From Chelonoidis abingdonii (taxonomy: Eukaryota; Chordata; Testudines; Testudinidae), in contig NC_133770.1 in assembly GCF_003597395.2 (NCBI RefSeq), positions 2,583,532 through 2,647,531 on the forward strand: DNA of 64,000 nt, given 5' to 3'. Position numbers and translations under genes: made by a program. Of the stretch, positions 1 to 10,699 are shown in pieces; position 1 is the stretch's first letter; each line of letters starts with the position of its first letter. A model generated the notes under the pieces. It was not told the DNA's origin. It did not search any database and saw only the letters and a program-made list of their open reading frames with translations.

Positions 1-97
1 GCAAAGTGTGAGCACAGGGCCACAATTCTTAGTTCTCTGCCAACTCTCTGGTACCTGTTCAGTGATGTTCTGAATCTGTCGCACTTGTTCCCAACAG

Positions 98-918
98 GGC
101 CAAGGAGCCACAGCCGACTCACTGGGGAATCAGAACTGAGGATCATCCTCATCGGTAAGAGTGGAGGTGGGAAAAGTGCCACAGGAAACACCATCCTCGA
201 GGACAAGAAGTTTGAGTCTGTACTGGCCCCAACACCCACTACTCAGACATGTAGTGAAGGCAGCAGGGACTGGAAAGGAAGGAAAGTTGTGGTTATTGAC
301 ACGCCTGCTATTTTTGACACCAAGGACTCTGATGAACAAACCACCCTTGAGATCAGTCACTGTGTCGCGCTTTCCTCCCCAGGCCCCCACGCTCTGGTGC
401 TGGTGACCCAGCTGGGCCGTTTCACTGAGGAAGATCAGCTCGCCGTGAGGAGAGTACAAGAGATTTTTGGCCCCGAGATCATGAAGTTCACAATCGTCTT
501 ATTCACCCGCAGAGAAGACTTAAGGAGTGGAACCCTGGAGGAGTACATCTTCCACCCGGATAACAAACAGCTTCTGCAGCTGAACGAACAGTGTCAGGGC
601 CGATACTGCGCTTTCAACAATAAAGCTACGTGGGTGGAACGGGCTGCCCAGGCTGACGAGCTGATGACTAGGATTGCTCATATAGTGCAGAGGAGGAATG
701 ACCAACAGTTCTACACCAATGAGGTGTATGAAAAGGCTGAGAAGCTTCCAAAGGTAAAAGCCATGTTTTGTGAGAAAGATGAAAGACCATGGTGTGCAGA
801 AGGGGAGGCTGAGCTGAGAGAATTGATAGATACACAGAAATCCTTTGAGAAAAAACAAAAATCCAAGGTTAAGAAAAATAATTCTTCGTATGGCTCATCG
901 CCATGTCTGATATCATAG
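98..918 (+). CDS. GIMAP-family GTPase, type I, main coding exon (5' partial)
   Basis: AIG1/GIMAP GTPase, a family of lymphocyte-expressed GTP-binding proteins acting on internal membranes and in lymphocyte survival. Counting residues from a reading frame opened at 85: G1/P-loop GKSGGGKS at 24-31, G3 DTPAIFDT at 72-79, the GIMAP conserved box SSPGPHALVLV at 97-107, G4-like TRRED at 141-145 and G5-like CAFNNKA at 175-181. The exon is taken to begin at 98, after the acceptor TTGTTCCCAACAG, in phase 1. The frame-opening codon at 85 is TTG inside the intron, so the true start is in an upstream exon outside the window. The stop is at 916-918. The tail is basic (EKKQKSKVKKNN) and ends CLIS, a possible CaaX box; no membrane span is visible. 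It resembles the GIMAP1/2 subgroup by recall (VTQLG, IVLFT, CAFNN); orthology is unproven. Confidence 0.9.
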
Positions 919-1043
919 TAACTGAGCTACATCTATTGTCTGGTTCTTCTGTGTTTTTACCAGGCTTTGTAGAGGCTCAGGAATTTGAGATGGAGGGGAA
1001 AGAACTTTTCACTTTTCTTAAGTAACATTTTCAAAGCACCTCA

Positions 1044-1257
1044 GGGTGTGTCTACACGGCATTTTGGAGTGCACAGGAGCACGTCTCTCAGCCCAGGTTG
1101 ATAAACGCCCAACCAAACCCTTAGACTCCAGAACTCGAGCTTCAGCTCAAGCTGAAGCTTCCCAGAGACGTCTCTAAAGCTGGTTTTAGAGCACTAGTGC
1201 GAGACCTGCTAGTCCTGGCTGGGATGCTTGCTCCAAAATGCTGTGCAGACATAGTCC
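1044..1257. mobile_element. Miniature DNA transposon with terminal inverted repeats
   Basis: The left end GGGTGTGTCTACAC...GCATTTTGGAG is mirrored at the right end by CTCCAAAATGC...GCAGACATAGTCC. An internal hairpin is centred on CTCGAGCTTCAGCTCAAGCTG. The same element sits at the same place in the paralogous flank (56,033-56,245), so it predates that duplication. The superfamily was not determined. Confidence 0.6.
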
Positions 1258-1887
1258 ACGTGACTCCAAAGCCTGTGTCCCTTTTCTCCAGGTCTTGGGG
1301 GATTGAGACTTTGGGGGATTGTTCCCAACAGTATCTCCTCCAATGTGTTGTTCCATTCAGTCTTAAACAAATTACTGATGGAAATCATCTGTTTGTTGAT
1401 GAAAGCCCCACTATCTGTTAGGAAAATGTCCTGCTACCATAATTGTTCTTTTCTTCAATTTTACCCAGTTCTACCTACGTATAAACCTTTGGCCCATGTT
1501 AAACGATTCAGTTCTTCCAAATGCCCAACCCATTTTACTGCTCGTCTCCAGCACCCTTATAATTCACCTTTTCTGGTCGTGAAATGTCAAGATCTGAAAG
1601 CACCATTCCAGGAATGATCGCTCCAAGAGTTCTCGCCGGCTCAGTCACCTCCCTGCTCGGGGACATGATGGCTCTGCAGCCCAAAAGCAGCTTGGCTTTG
1701 ACTGCTAATACCTCACATGGCAAACTCATGTCTAATGTGTGTGTTTCCCTCACATCCCATAATCTCTAAAATGTCATTAAAAGAATTTCACTGTTTCATA
1801 ACTCTACAAATTCCTAAGTCCTGCATCTCAACAGCTTATATGTCCTCACCCTATATTAGTGCAGAATGTTTATACAGAGATCAGTAA

Positions 1888-2122
1888 AAGCAGCAGAGAA
1901 TCCTATGGCACCTTATAGACTAACAGACGTTTTGGAGCATGAGCTTTCGTGGGTGAATACCCACATCACCCACGAAAGCTCATGCTCCAAAACGTCTGTT
2001 AGTCTCTAAGGTGCCACAAGTACTCTTGTTNCATGCTCCAAAACGTCTGTTAGTCTATAAGGTGCCACAGGACTCTTTGCTGCTTTTACAGATCCAGACT
2101 AACACAGCTACCCCTCTGATAC
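1888..2122 (-). mobile_element. SINE-like retroposed repeat, inverted-duplicate form, with 17-bp target duplication
   Basis: The insert is flanked by identical 17-bp copies TATACAGAGATCAGTAA (1,871-1,887 and 2,123-2,139). The paralogous sites at 56,858-56,874 and 37,699-37,715 carry this string once, without the insert. The right part reads on the minus strand as a repeat beginning GTATCAGAGGGGTAGCTGTG. The left part is an inverted copy of the same unit. A single n at 2,031 marks an assembly join inside the inverted repeat, so the internal structure may be wrong. The family name was not determined. Confidence 0.65.
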
Positions 2123-2182
2123 TATACAGAGATCAGTAAGTCAAACCATTAATTAGCATTTGTGCTTTACTAATAGTATGTA

Positions 2183-2370
2183 CATCTCTACCCCGATATA
2201 ATGCGACCCGATATAACACGAATTCAGATATAACTCGGTAAAGCAGTGCTCCGGGGAGGCGGGGCTGCGTGCTCCAGCGGATCAAAGCAAGTTCGATATA
2301 ACGCGTTTTCACCTATAACGCAATAAGATTTTCTGGCTCCCGAGGACAGCATTATATCAAGGTAGAGGTG
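2183..2370. mobile_element. Tc1/mariner-like MITE with TA target duplication
   Basis: The terminal inverted repeats CATCTCTACCCCGATATAA (left) and TTATATCAAGGTAGAGGTG (right) are flanked by TA at 2,181-2,182 and 2,371-2,372. The paralogous flank has the unfilled site CTACTGAG (TA at 56,913-56,914). At 188 bp with no coding capacity it must have been moved by a transposase supplied elsewhere. The TA duplication and TIRs point to Tc1/mariner (possibly Tigger/pogo); the subfamily is inferred. Confidence 0.75.
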
Positions 2371-2883
2371 TACTGAGAAATCTGTACCAAAGACACCTTA
2401 TTATGAAAGCATGTCTTAGGAGACCGCTGTAGTATAAACCTCTCAAAAGTAAACAAACATTGTTTAGAGACACGTCAGAATTATTTTATAGTCATGTTTT
2501 GATTTATAATGAAAATGAAATTGTGCAGGTAATCTTGGGCTCTGATGTATGAAATATTAGACAGTTGTAGTGAAAAATATATGAATAACCAGATTAATGG
2601 TAATTTTTACATCCTGGTAGAGTGAGACTTTTTTTTTAAGTTATTAATACATTGGTTGCCAGAGCTTGTAAAAGCCTGCAGAAGATACGTGCCATTTAAA
2701 GTGAGAGACCCTAACAAGCGTTCTCTGTGTTCTTCTAAAGTATTAGAAAAGTAATCGTTTCCTGGTAACAAATATTAGAATTGTACATGCAAGATCAGGT
2801 CTGGATTCTGCTTTCTCTAACTCTAAATTGGTTTGTCTTTAAAAACTACGCTTACAGTTTGTACTTGTATTTCAATGAGTTAC

Positions 2884-2889
2884 AATAAA
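2884..2889 (+). terminator. Candidate polyadenylation signal AATAAA of the type I gene
   Basis: AATAAA lies in a context (GAGTTACAATAAAATATTTTC) conserved in the paralogous flank at 57,407-57,412. It is about 2 kb beyond the stop codon, which is long but possible for a 3' UTR. No transcript evidence is available. Confidence 0.3.
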
Positions 2890-3258
2890 ATATTTTCATC
2901 TCTATTTTATGTGTGGTTACAAATATGGGATTTTTTTTGTTTTGTTCCCTTAGGGTAAAAATCACTCTAGTGCAGAGAGTCAGCACCAGGCCAAGGCACC
3001 ACTTTAAACCCACCTAAGTCTTTACAATACGTCTTTACATGGATTTAAATAACATAAGAACATAATGATGTGCTGTGTGTGTTGCCTCTGTACAGAGGTG
3101 AAATTCACCCGTAACATTTCATTTACAGGCCCCATCTCTAAACATGTTTATATGGACACTTAGATAAAAAAGAATTTAGACTTTTTAAAAATCAGAGAAC
3201 TTATTAAAATATTTCAACTTGTTTGTAAAAATCATAAGCTGAAATTGAGCATCAGCCA

Positions 3259-5100
3259 TAAAAACATAGGAACGGCCACACTGTGTCAGACCAATGGTCC
3301 ATCTAACCCAGGATCCCATCTTCCAACAGCGGCCAGTGTCAGGTACTTAAGAGGGAATGAATAGAACAGGAATCATTGAGTGATCCTCCCCTCTTGTCCA
3401 GTCCCAGATTCTGGTGGTCAGAGTTTTAGGACACCCAGAGCATAGGGATTGAGTCACTGATCATCTTGGCTAACAGCCATTGATGAACTTATCCTCCATC
3501 AATTTATCTAATTCTTTTTTGAACCCTGGTATATTTTTGGCCTTCACAACATCCCCTGGCAATGAATTCCACAGGCTGTGTGTTGTGTGAAGAAATACTT
3601 CCTTTTGTTTGTTTTAAACCTACTGCCTATTAATTTCATCAGATGATTTCTAGTTCTGTGTTATGCAATGGGGTAAATAACATGGCCCTATTACCTTTCT
3701 CAATACCATTCATAATTGTACAGACTTAATTCATAGTCCCCTTAGTCATCTCTTTTTTAAATTGAACAATCCGTCTTTTCAATCTCTCCTTGCATGTAAA
3801 CGGTTCCATGCATTTTTGTTAGCTTCTCTGTACATTTTCCATTCTGTTTTTTTTTGACTGCTTCTGAACATTGAGCAGATGTTTTCCGAGAACATGACTC
3901 AACATCCCCCTCATTTTGTATGTATAGTTGGGATTATGTTTTCCAACATGCATTGCTTTGTACTTATCAATACTGAATTTCATCTGGAATTTTGTTGCCC
4001 AGTCACCCAGTTTTGTTAGATCCCTTTGTAATTCTTTGCAGTCAATTTTGGACTTAATTACCTTGAGTAATTTTGCATCATCTGCAAACTTTGCCTTCTC
4101 ATGTTTTACCCATTTTTCTAGGTCATTTATATATTCGTTAAAGGGGCCCCAGGTCCCAGTACAGATTGTTGGGAGACTCCACTATTTACTGCTTCCCATT
4201 GTGAAAACTGACCGTTTATTTCTACCCTTTGTTACCAGTTAATGATCCATGAAAGAAAGGACCTGCCCTCTTATCCCATGACTGAATACTTTGCTTAGGA
4301 GCCTTCAGTGTGAGACCTTGTCAAAGACTTTTTGAAAGTCCAAGTACTCTGTATCCACTGGATCCCCCTTGTCCACATGCTTGTTGAAACCCTCAAAAAA
4401 TTCTAATAGATTGGTGAGGCATGATTTCCCTTTACAAAAACCATGTTGGTTCTTCCCCAACAAATCGTGTTCATCTCTGTGTCTGATAATTCCGCTCTTT
4501 ACTATAGTTTCAACAGATTTGCCCGATACAGAAGTCAGGCTTATTGGTATGTCATTGCCAGGATCTCCTTTGGAGGTTTTTTAAAAAACTGGTGTCACCT
4601 TAGTTACCCTCCAGTTATCTGGTACAGAGGCTGCTTTAAGCAATAGTTTACATACCACAGTTAGTAGTTCTGCAGTTTCACATTTGAGTTCCTCCAAAAT
4701 GCTTGGGTGATACCATCTGGTCCTGGTGACTTATTATTGTTTAATTTATCAATTTGTTCCTCAACCACCTCTACTGACACCTCAGTATGGGACAGTTGCT
4801 CAGATTTGTCACCTAAAAAGAATGGCTCGGTTGCAGGGATCACCTTCCTACCCTCTGCAGTGAAGGCCGATGCATATAATTCATTAAGTTTCTCTGTAAT
4901 GGCCTTGAGTGCTTCTTTAGCACTTTGATTCTTCAGTGGGCCACTGATTGTTTGCCAGGCTTCCTGCTTCTGATGTACTTTAAAGGGTTTTCTCCAGTCT
5001 GTCTTCTCTGGGGGCGAGGTGAAGGGTTGGCTGTTGTGCATGATGGAGGGGGATCTGGGGGGCAAACAGCCCAGACACTCTGCCTCTTTCAGCCTGCATC
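3259..5100 (-). mobile_element. CR1 LINE, 3' part, antisense
   Basis: The minus strand encodes CR1 reverse-transcriptase pieces: NNNKSPGPDGI near 4,710-4,745, and the region of the FADD motif near 4,075-4,096, interrupted by stops and frameshifts. The 3' terminus lies at the left (reverse complement of ...GACCATTGGTCTGACACAG). It occupies the same place as the CR1 copies at 57,778 and 35,456, so it was present before the flank was duplicated. The upstream limit near 5,100 is approximate; similar paralogous sequence continues beyond it. Confidence 0.85.
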
Positions 5101-6934
5101 CTGGGCTGTATCTCCTGCTGCTACAATTGTATCATGTGCTCTCCAGGCCTGGCACAGGAGTCGGGTGGGGAGCTCCTGGGCACTGGGGTTGGTTTCCTCA
5201 TTTTGGTCCTTGTACCCCTTGGTTGGGTGAGCCCCGACTGTCTGTAGACTGTCCCCTGCCTCTGGAGCCCCTGGCACATCATCAGTTCATGCTGTGTCCT
5301 CTCTAGGCTGTGTTCATTCAATCTGGTCTGCACATTTGGCACAAGTACCCGAGGTGTCCAGCTAAGCACAGTAATTTGCTGGTGAGCCCAGCACCAAAGC
5401 ACGGTCTCCTTATGCCATTGCTGGCTAGTAGTGTTTCCTTGCACTGCAGGCAAATGGCTGCATTTTCCACCTCTCTTTTCCCTTCTTGGTTTGAGCCATG
5501 GGTTGTGTTAGCACCACAGCAGCCAAGGCAGTGGGTCTCTGGGGGACTTGGCTTCTCTCTCTGTGTCAGTGATGTTCCCTTCTGTCCCCACTGTCACTAT
5601 GGTAACCACATCCCTGTGGGAGGGGAGAGACAGCGGCCAGGGTTCCAGTCACAGCAGCCCATGCTCTGCTCTGCCCCAGAGCCGTTCTGCTGGGTAGGAG
5701 GGAGAGATCTGCTCCGACTGGATTTATTCCCCTTGTACCAGCCAGGCTGGAGGTCCATGGAATCACACAAGCTAGAGTTGGAAATGCCGCATTAGCTCCC
5801 AGATAGTCCAACCCCATGGTCACAGCAGGGTTGCCCCTGGTTTTGTCCTCAGCTCCGTGCTCCAGTAGCTCAGTGGTGAGATTAGAAATGTTCAGCTGGT
5901 GAAAGCTGCCCCCTCCTCTCCCAGGGAGCAGACCCCAGGGGAGGGAGCACAGGAGAAGTTCTTGGCTCGTGTCCCCTGCAGGGACAATGAACCCACCCAA
6001 ACAACACACAGCACGAGGGCTCAGAGTGTAACGGGGGGAACAAACACCCAGACCCAGCTTGTAAAGGGCAAACTCTGACCCAGCCCCAGACACGGAGAGC
6101 AGAGTGACAAACAGCCCAGAAGGCTGGGTTGTTCCCATTCATTCCCAGCCATGCCATGTTCCTTCCATACCTTGGGCTAAATTATCCCCTGGGATAACTC
6201 CCTGGAGGCAATGGGGTTGTGTCAGCAGAATTTGCCCCTCACTGTTTGGCTTTGGTTTGGTACCAGTGTGTCGCTGTTGGGGGCAGGAATGGGTCTCCCC
6301 TGGCTCATGTGGTGCTGGCCCAGCTTTGGGTGCAGTGAGAGATTGAGCAAGTAATGGGGGAATTTTCACTGAACTGCCTGGGCCCCAGGGCAGGTAAATC
6401 CTGCCAGATGCCAGTGACAGCTCCGGGTCATATGGCAGGTCGGCCCAAATGAATCCCTTGGTGGAGATACACTAGTCATGACTCTAGGCCCTGCTGTGCG
6501 TGGTACGACCAACTCTTCTGGTTTTATTGCAACTTTCACAATTTTATCACGACTCTGGTGAGGTGGGGAGTTGCTTTCTTATCTGTCTCAGGAAAACACG
6601 ATGGTAAAGGCCACACCTCAATTTTCCATTGTTCAAAATGGCTGCCATCTCCTATTACTGTCAGTGGGGCTGAAGCAGCAATGTGGTCGCCGTGACCCTA
6701 TGGTCTGTAGCTGCATGGGGGAGTGTGAGTCTGCCCTTAGTAAAGATGGCTGACACCTCCAACTGTTTGCAGTGAGATTGAAGCCCCGCTCACAGGCCTG
6801 ATGGCTGCCACTGCTGGGTTCAGGGGCTGGTCAGGGCACAGGGACTGTGAGGAGCAGCAGAGACCCAGTGAAAGAGGGATACGGAGAGTGAGGGGGCCCA
6901 GGGCACTGGGCAAATAAAAGACAGATTTAGGGGG
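5101..6934. other. Duplicated non-coding flank block, no gene seen
   Basis: Most of this block matches 36,640-37,465 plus 39,175-39,790, and also 59,780-60,640 plus 62,165-62,740. The stretch 5,525-6,118 has no counterpart there. The two absent-segment edges share the short string AAGGC, suggesting a deletion between microhomologies in the other copies or an insertion here. ORFs of 70-190 codons occur on both strands, but none keeps a recognisable domain or is preserved between the copies. Confidence 0.5.
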
Positions 6935-7370
6935 TGTCAAGGTATGAACCCCCACTCTGAACCTTAGCGTCCAAAAGATGGGGTACCTGCATGAACCCCT
7001 CTAAGCTTAATTACTAGCTTAGAAATGGTAGAGCTGCCACCACCCAAAAATATAGAGTTTTGTGACACTTTCTGACTCCCCAAATCCTTCCCTGGAGACC
7101 CCAAGACCCAAACCTCTTGGGTCTCACAACAAAGGGAAATAAAAAATTCCCCCCTCCTTTCTTCCTCCCAGATCCTTCCCTCCCTGGGTACACTAGGAGA
7201 TCGCTGTGATTCAACTCTTTGAATCTTAAAACAGAGAGGAAATCCACCTTCCCCCCCTTCTTTCCCTCTCCGAGACTCTCCCTAAGAGAGAAACAGTGAC
7301 TCTAACACAGAGAGAAATCAGGCTTTTCCTCCCCGCTTCTCTCCTTTCTCCCACCAATTCCCTGGTGATA
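6935..7370 (-). repeat. LTR fragment of a gypsy-type element
   Basis: It starts TGTCAAGGTATGAACCCC and contains CTCTGAACCTTAG...GTCCAAAA and CTCTAAGCTTAATTAC. The LTR at 8,186-9,008 has the matching CTGAACCTTAGTGGTCCAAAA and CCAAAGCTTATTACC. The right side stops near ...CCAATTCCCTGGTGATAT. It is probably a truncated solo LTR in the same orientation as the neighbouring Gmr1-like element. Confidence 0.55.
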
Positions 7371-8185
7371 TGTTGCATGGGAACACTTGCTGGACAGTGA
7401 CGGTTCTGCTCGACATGTGGATACAGATGTCCCTCATGCGGATACTAGCACCTTGGGATATGCTCACTGAACATCATCGACTTAACATTTCTTCATGATT
7501 TTCTTATGGCGATTTTTCATGGCTAGGTGGTGTGTCACTCGGAGCCTGTGCTGCCTGGCTATTTTCTTTAGTAACACAGTTGGCTTCAATGACACAAATT
7601 ATCACAGTAATACACGGGTCCATCCCAGGCATCTCTGGTTCCTCAGCCAAAGAAACTTAACACCTCACTTGCTACTTCTTTGATCATTTTTTTTTTCTAG
7701 GATTACTTCCATTCAGCACCCAGCTCCAGGTTTTCAGAACTGTGCCCTCAAAGGATTGTCTGGGTCTTGCGCATGCCTCTTACCAGGTCTGTGCACAATT
7801 TAATCAGACTTCTAGTGGTCTATGCATGGTCCTTGTGATGACCGCATTTATACTGTCGGTAATGGCCGTCCATTGTTTACACTTCCAGTTGCTCTTCTGC
7901 ATTTGAAATCTGGATCCTACAAAACAAATAGCAGCAGTCGTGTTTGCCTGCCTGAGGTATGTTACACTTGAGTCTTTCAGGGTACGGATCTTTACGACTT
8001 CCCGCTCAGAGAACACTTTGCACTAGTGTTATTTGAGCTAGCCTTGCTAAAATAGTGTTTCCATGGTGGAAGGAGAGGCTAGCTGCCTGCGCCAAATGCA
8101 GTCCCAAAGAGTATAATGGCATTAAAATTAAATATCAACTTACATATGCTTCTCTCACTGAACTGCTCACAAGTTGTTATAAGCA
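7371..8185. other. Intergenic, nothing recognised
   Basis: No ORF with a recognisable domain, no clear terminal repeats and no match to other parts of the window were seen. It lies between two related LTR fragments and may be degraded internal sequence of the same element family. Confidence 0.3.
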
Positions 8186-9008
8186 TTAGTCCAATTCTGA
8201 ACCTTAGTGGTCCAAAATGTGGGGGCCTGATACTCTCCAAAGCTTATTACCCGTTGGATCCTTGATAGCGCTGCACAGCGATTTCCAGTGTCTGGCTCAC
8301 TCTGGTTTCAACCTATCCTGGGCACCCCAGACTCAGTGCTGAAGTCTTCACCAGGAATAACGCCACTTCCTTCCCCTTTTATCTCTCCAGTTTCCGCCTG
8401 GTACATAGATGATCCGTGTTTCAAGTCCTTGAATGCAAAACAGAGGGATCAGTTTCTTTCCCCTCACTCAGAGGCCCTGCAAATGCAGCTTTGTAACTTA
8501 CCGAAGAGACTCTCTCTTCCCCCAGTCTTTCTTCTCCCCCATTCCTGGTGAGCTGCGGACCCATCCCTTGAGCCCAACTAGGAAAAATCCAAGGTCTTAA
8601 AGAAACTTTATATAAAGAAAGAAAAGATCAAAATGTCTCTGTATCAGGTGGCAATAAGGGTCATTGGTTAAAGGAATAAATGAATAACAGCCTTATTCAA
8701 AAGAAATACATTTAATTTCCAGCAACTACACAATGTAAATACAGAACAAAATAAGCTGTTCTTTCTACCTTATGTACTTACTTGGAAACAGAATTAAAAG
8801 CCTGGAGATAGATGAGATCCTCTTCTCAGAGCCGACAGAAGGCACGGGATGCCAGACAGAGAAAACGACACAACTGCAAACAAAGATTCCCTCCACTTGA
8901 AGCTTTGAAAATCTTGTTCACCTGATTGGTCTTGTCAGGTGTAGCTGTTCATGAGCCTTGTTTACCCTTATAGGTAAAAGAACAATCCTTAACCTCTTTA
9001 TTATGACA
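8186..9008 (-). repeat. 3' LTR of the Gmr1-like retrotransposon
   Basis: The inner edge ends TTATGACA at 9,008 (minus strand: LTR start TGTCATAA). It is directly preceded on the minus strand by a purine-rich run, GATGGGGG (9,011-9,018), typical of a polypurine tract. The same LTR edge, ...TTTATGACA, recurs at 13,096 on the far side of the internal region. The outer edge near 8,186 is approximate. Confidence 0.65.
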
Positions 9009-9020
9009 CGCCCCCATCAG
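9009..9020 (-). promoter_or_regulatory. Polypurine tract of the Gmr1-like element
   Basis: On the minus strand CTGATGGGGGCG abuts the LTR beginning TGTCAT. This is the position where plus-strand priming occurs in LTR retrotransposons. Confidence 0.45.
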
Positions 9021-9199
9021 CAGTGGGAACGCCACTGGTGGTGATTTTTCTAGGACATTAGAACTAAACAGATTAATAACACCATGCAGCTTTTGATATA
9101 CTACTACTACATTGACTGTAAAATTACAAGATTTTTACATTTTAAGAGACATTTTAACCTAAGTTATTTCTGGAAACTCTCAGGGGAGTGCATCGGTAC

Positions 9200-10330
9200 T
9201 TTGTTAGAACCCTGAAATGTGATTGATTTCAAAAACAATCTGGAGAGCTATAACTCCATCGAAGAGTTTTTTGTTGTTCCCTTGGGCAGTATGAGCCATT
9301 TAGCAGCCTATCGGTCGGTTTGTAGCTGGAACGCTCCCAAAACTATGGGCGTAGCTTTCAGTGGCGTACACAATGCGAGCCATTCCTTTTCACTGACTGA
9401 CAGTAGGACTTTCCACTCTGCAGTTTTCTTGCTGGAAACAGACGGATGGAGTTTTTGATACGGGTCGTTCCTAGATTGAGAACTGCTCTATCACCATGCT
9501 CAGATGCATTGGTGGTTACCAGAATGGTTTGTCAAAGTCAGGGCCCTTATGCACAGCGGTCGAATGAGTCGGCTTATTGCGGTAAAGGGCTTTTGACACT
9601 CATCAGTCCACTTAACTGCTATTCGGCTGGGTTTTTTGTCAGTCGGTCGTGGGGCAGCGATTGGCTGTTAGGGGTACAAATCCTGTAATACCTGGCCAAC
9701 TAGAAGGTGGAATGTTTCTTTGTGATTTGGGACAAAGCCACTTTTGGATAGTCCACCTTGCCGTAGGGGTTTTATGGTCTCTCGACCACCTGGTGTCCAG
9801 GTAAGTCACCTGTTTTGCGCTGTTTGCACTTTTTTGGGCCTTTACATGTTAGTCTGGCTGCTGATAGCGTCTCAAAGACTTTTCAGGATGTTACTAGTGG
9901 TAATCGGGCCATGAGTCAGAAATGGCACATCATCGAGGTTAGGCAACTGCATTTTCTCCCAGTCCTGCTAGTAGACATCTACGCCTTTGGAAGGGTGGCG
10001 GGTGCATTATTCGCAGCCGAAAGGAAGTACATTCATTCATTACACCCCGGCATGGGTGAATGCTGACCTCTCCTTGGCAGTTCATCTAGCGGTATGCAGT
10101 ACCACCTTTGGTTAGTCTTATTGTCAGAGATGAACTGGGCACGTACCCACTCTCCAAATAGTATCAGGTGCGTGTGGCATTGGATAGTTGTCTGGACGAG
10201 TTACCGCATTTTAGCTTACGTTAGTTCCACGAAAGTGTCTTTCCCTCTCTGGTTTGGGTACCGACCATCTGGAGATGCCCATGCAACTGGTAAGATGAGT
10301 GTATTATACCCATCTGTGCATGTTTTCTGG
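9200..10330 (-). pseudogene. Gmr1-like retrotransposon RT and RNase H region, broken
   Basis: In piecewise minus-strand frames this region reads as gypsy-type reverse transcriptase followed by RNase H. The RT active-site neighbourhood (a Y-L-D-D type motif) lies at about 9,928-9,947, with one extra base shifting the frame right at the motif. The RNase H start, with an ASEHG-type string, is near 9,490-9,520. Stops and single-base indels occur every few dozen bases, so no frame is open for more than about 170 codons and nothing here can be functional. Downstream (lower coordinates) come about 190 bp of non-coding sequence, the polypurine tract and the LTR. Confidence 0.7.
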
Positions 10331-10699
10331 ATCTCCCATTCTTTAGCAGCTGGGCTGAGGAGCACCCGGTCGGTGGGTTCTAATTTGGGTGATTACCTGT
10401 TGTCAATGGAGTGGTATGCCCCTTTCAGTCATCTTGGGTGGCTGAGAACAATTGGGGCGAAGCTAGTGCACGCTCCCTTGATTTTGCCGCTGAGAGCGTT
10501 CAGGGTGGAGAGGGTACCTCTTTCCACGCCACTTTTTCTCCTTCATGTAGGAACGTCACGCCACTCAGCGTCATCTCCTCCTGGACTGTACTTCGAAACT
10601 GTAAGTCTTGGATAAAAAGGGCTTGAGAGAATTAACATGGGTACACTCTGGGCTTTAGGGAGGAATTGGGAAATGCTATTGGGTAGTTAGCTTCCCAGT

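Larger units (their letters stand above)
919..3257 (+). other. 3' flank/3' UTR of the type I GIMAP gene
   Basis: This segment aligns by eye along nearly its whole length with 55,896-57,777, the flank of the fourth GIMAP copy, so it belongs to an old duplicated unit. It contains no ORF that looks coding. It carries three transposon insertions listed separately and a conserved AATAAA that may end the transcript. Confidence 0.6.

Noticed and set aside
5566..6138. 190-codon minus-strand ORF in the type I flank
   Set aside because: The stretch is absent from the two paralogous flanks and shows no recognisable domain.
7590..7680. Minus-strand GTGTATTACTGTG preceded by TCTTTGGCTGAGGA, resembling the end of an immunoglobulin V segment
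   Set aside because: The reading frame breaks between the two strings, there is no recombination signal heptamer, and no upstream V framework is present. Judged a chance match.
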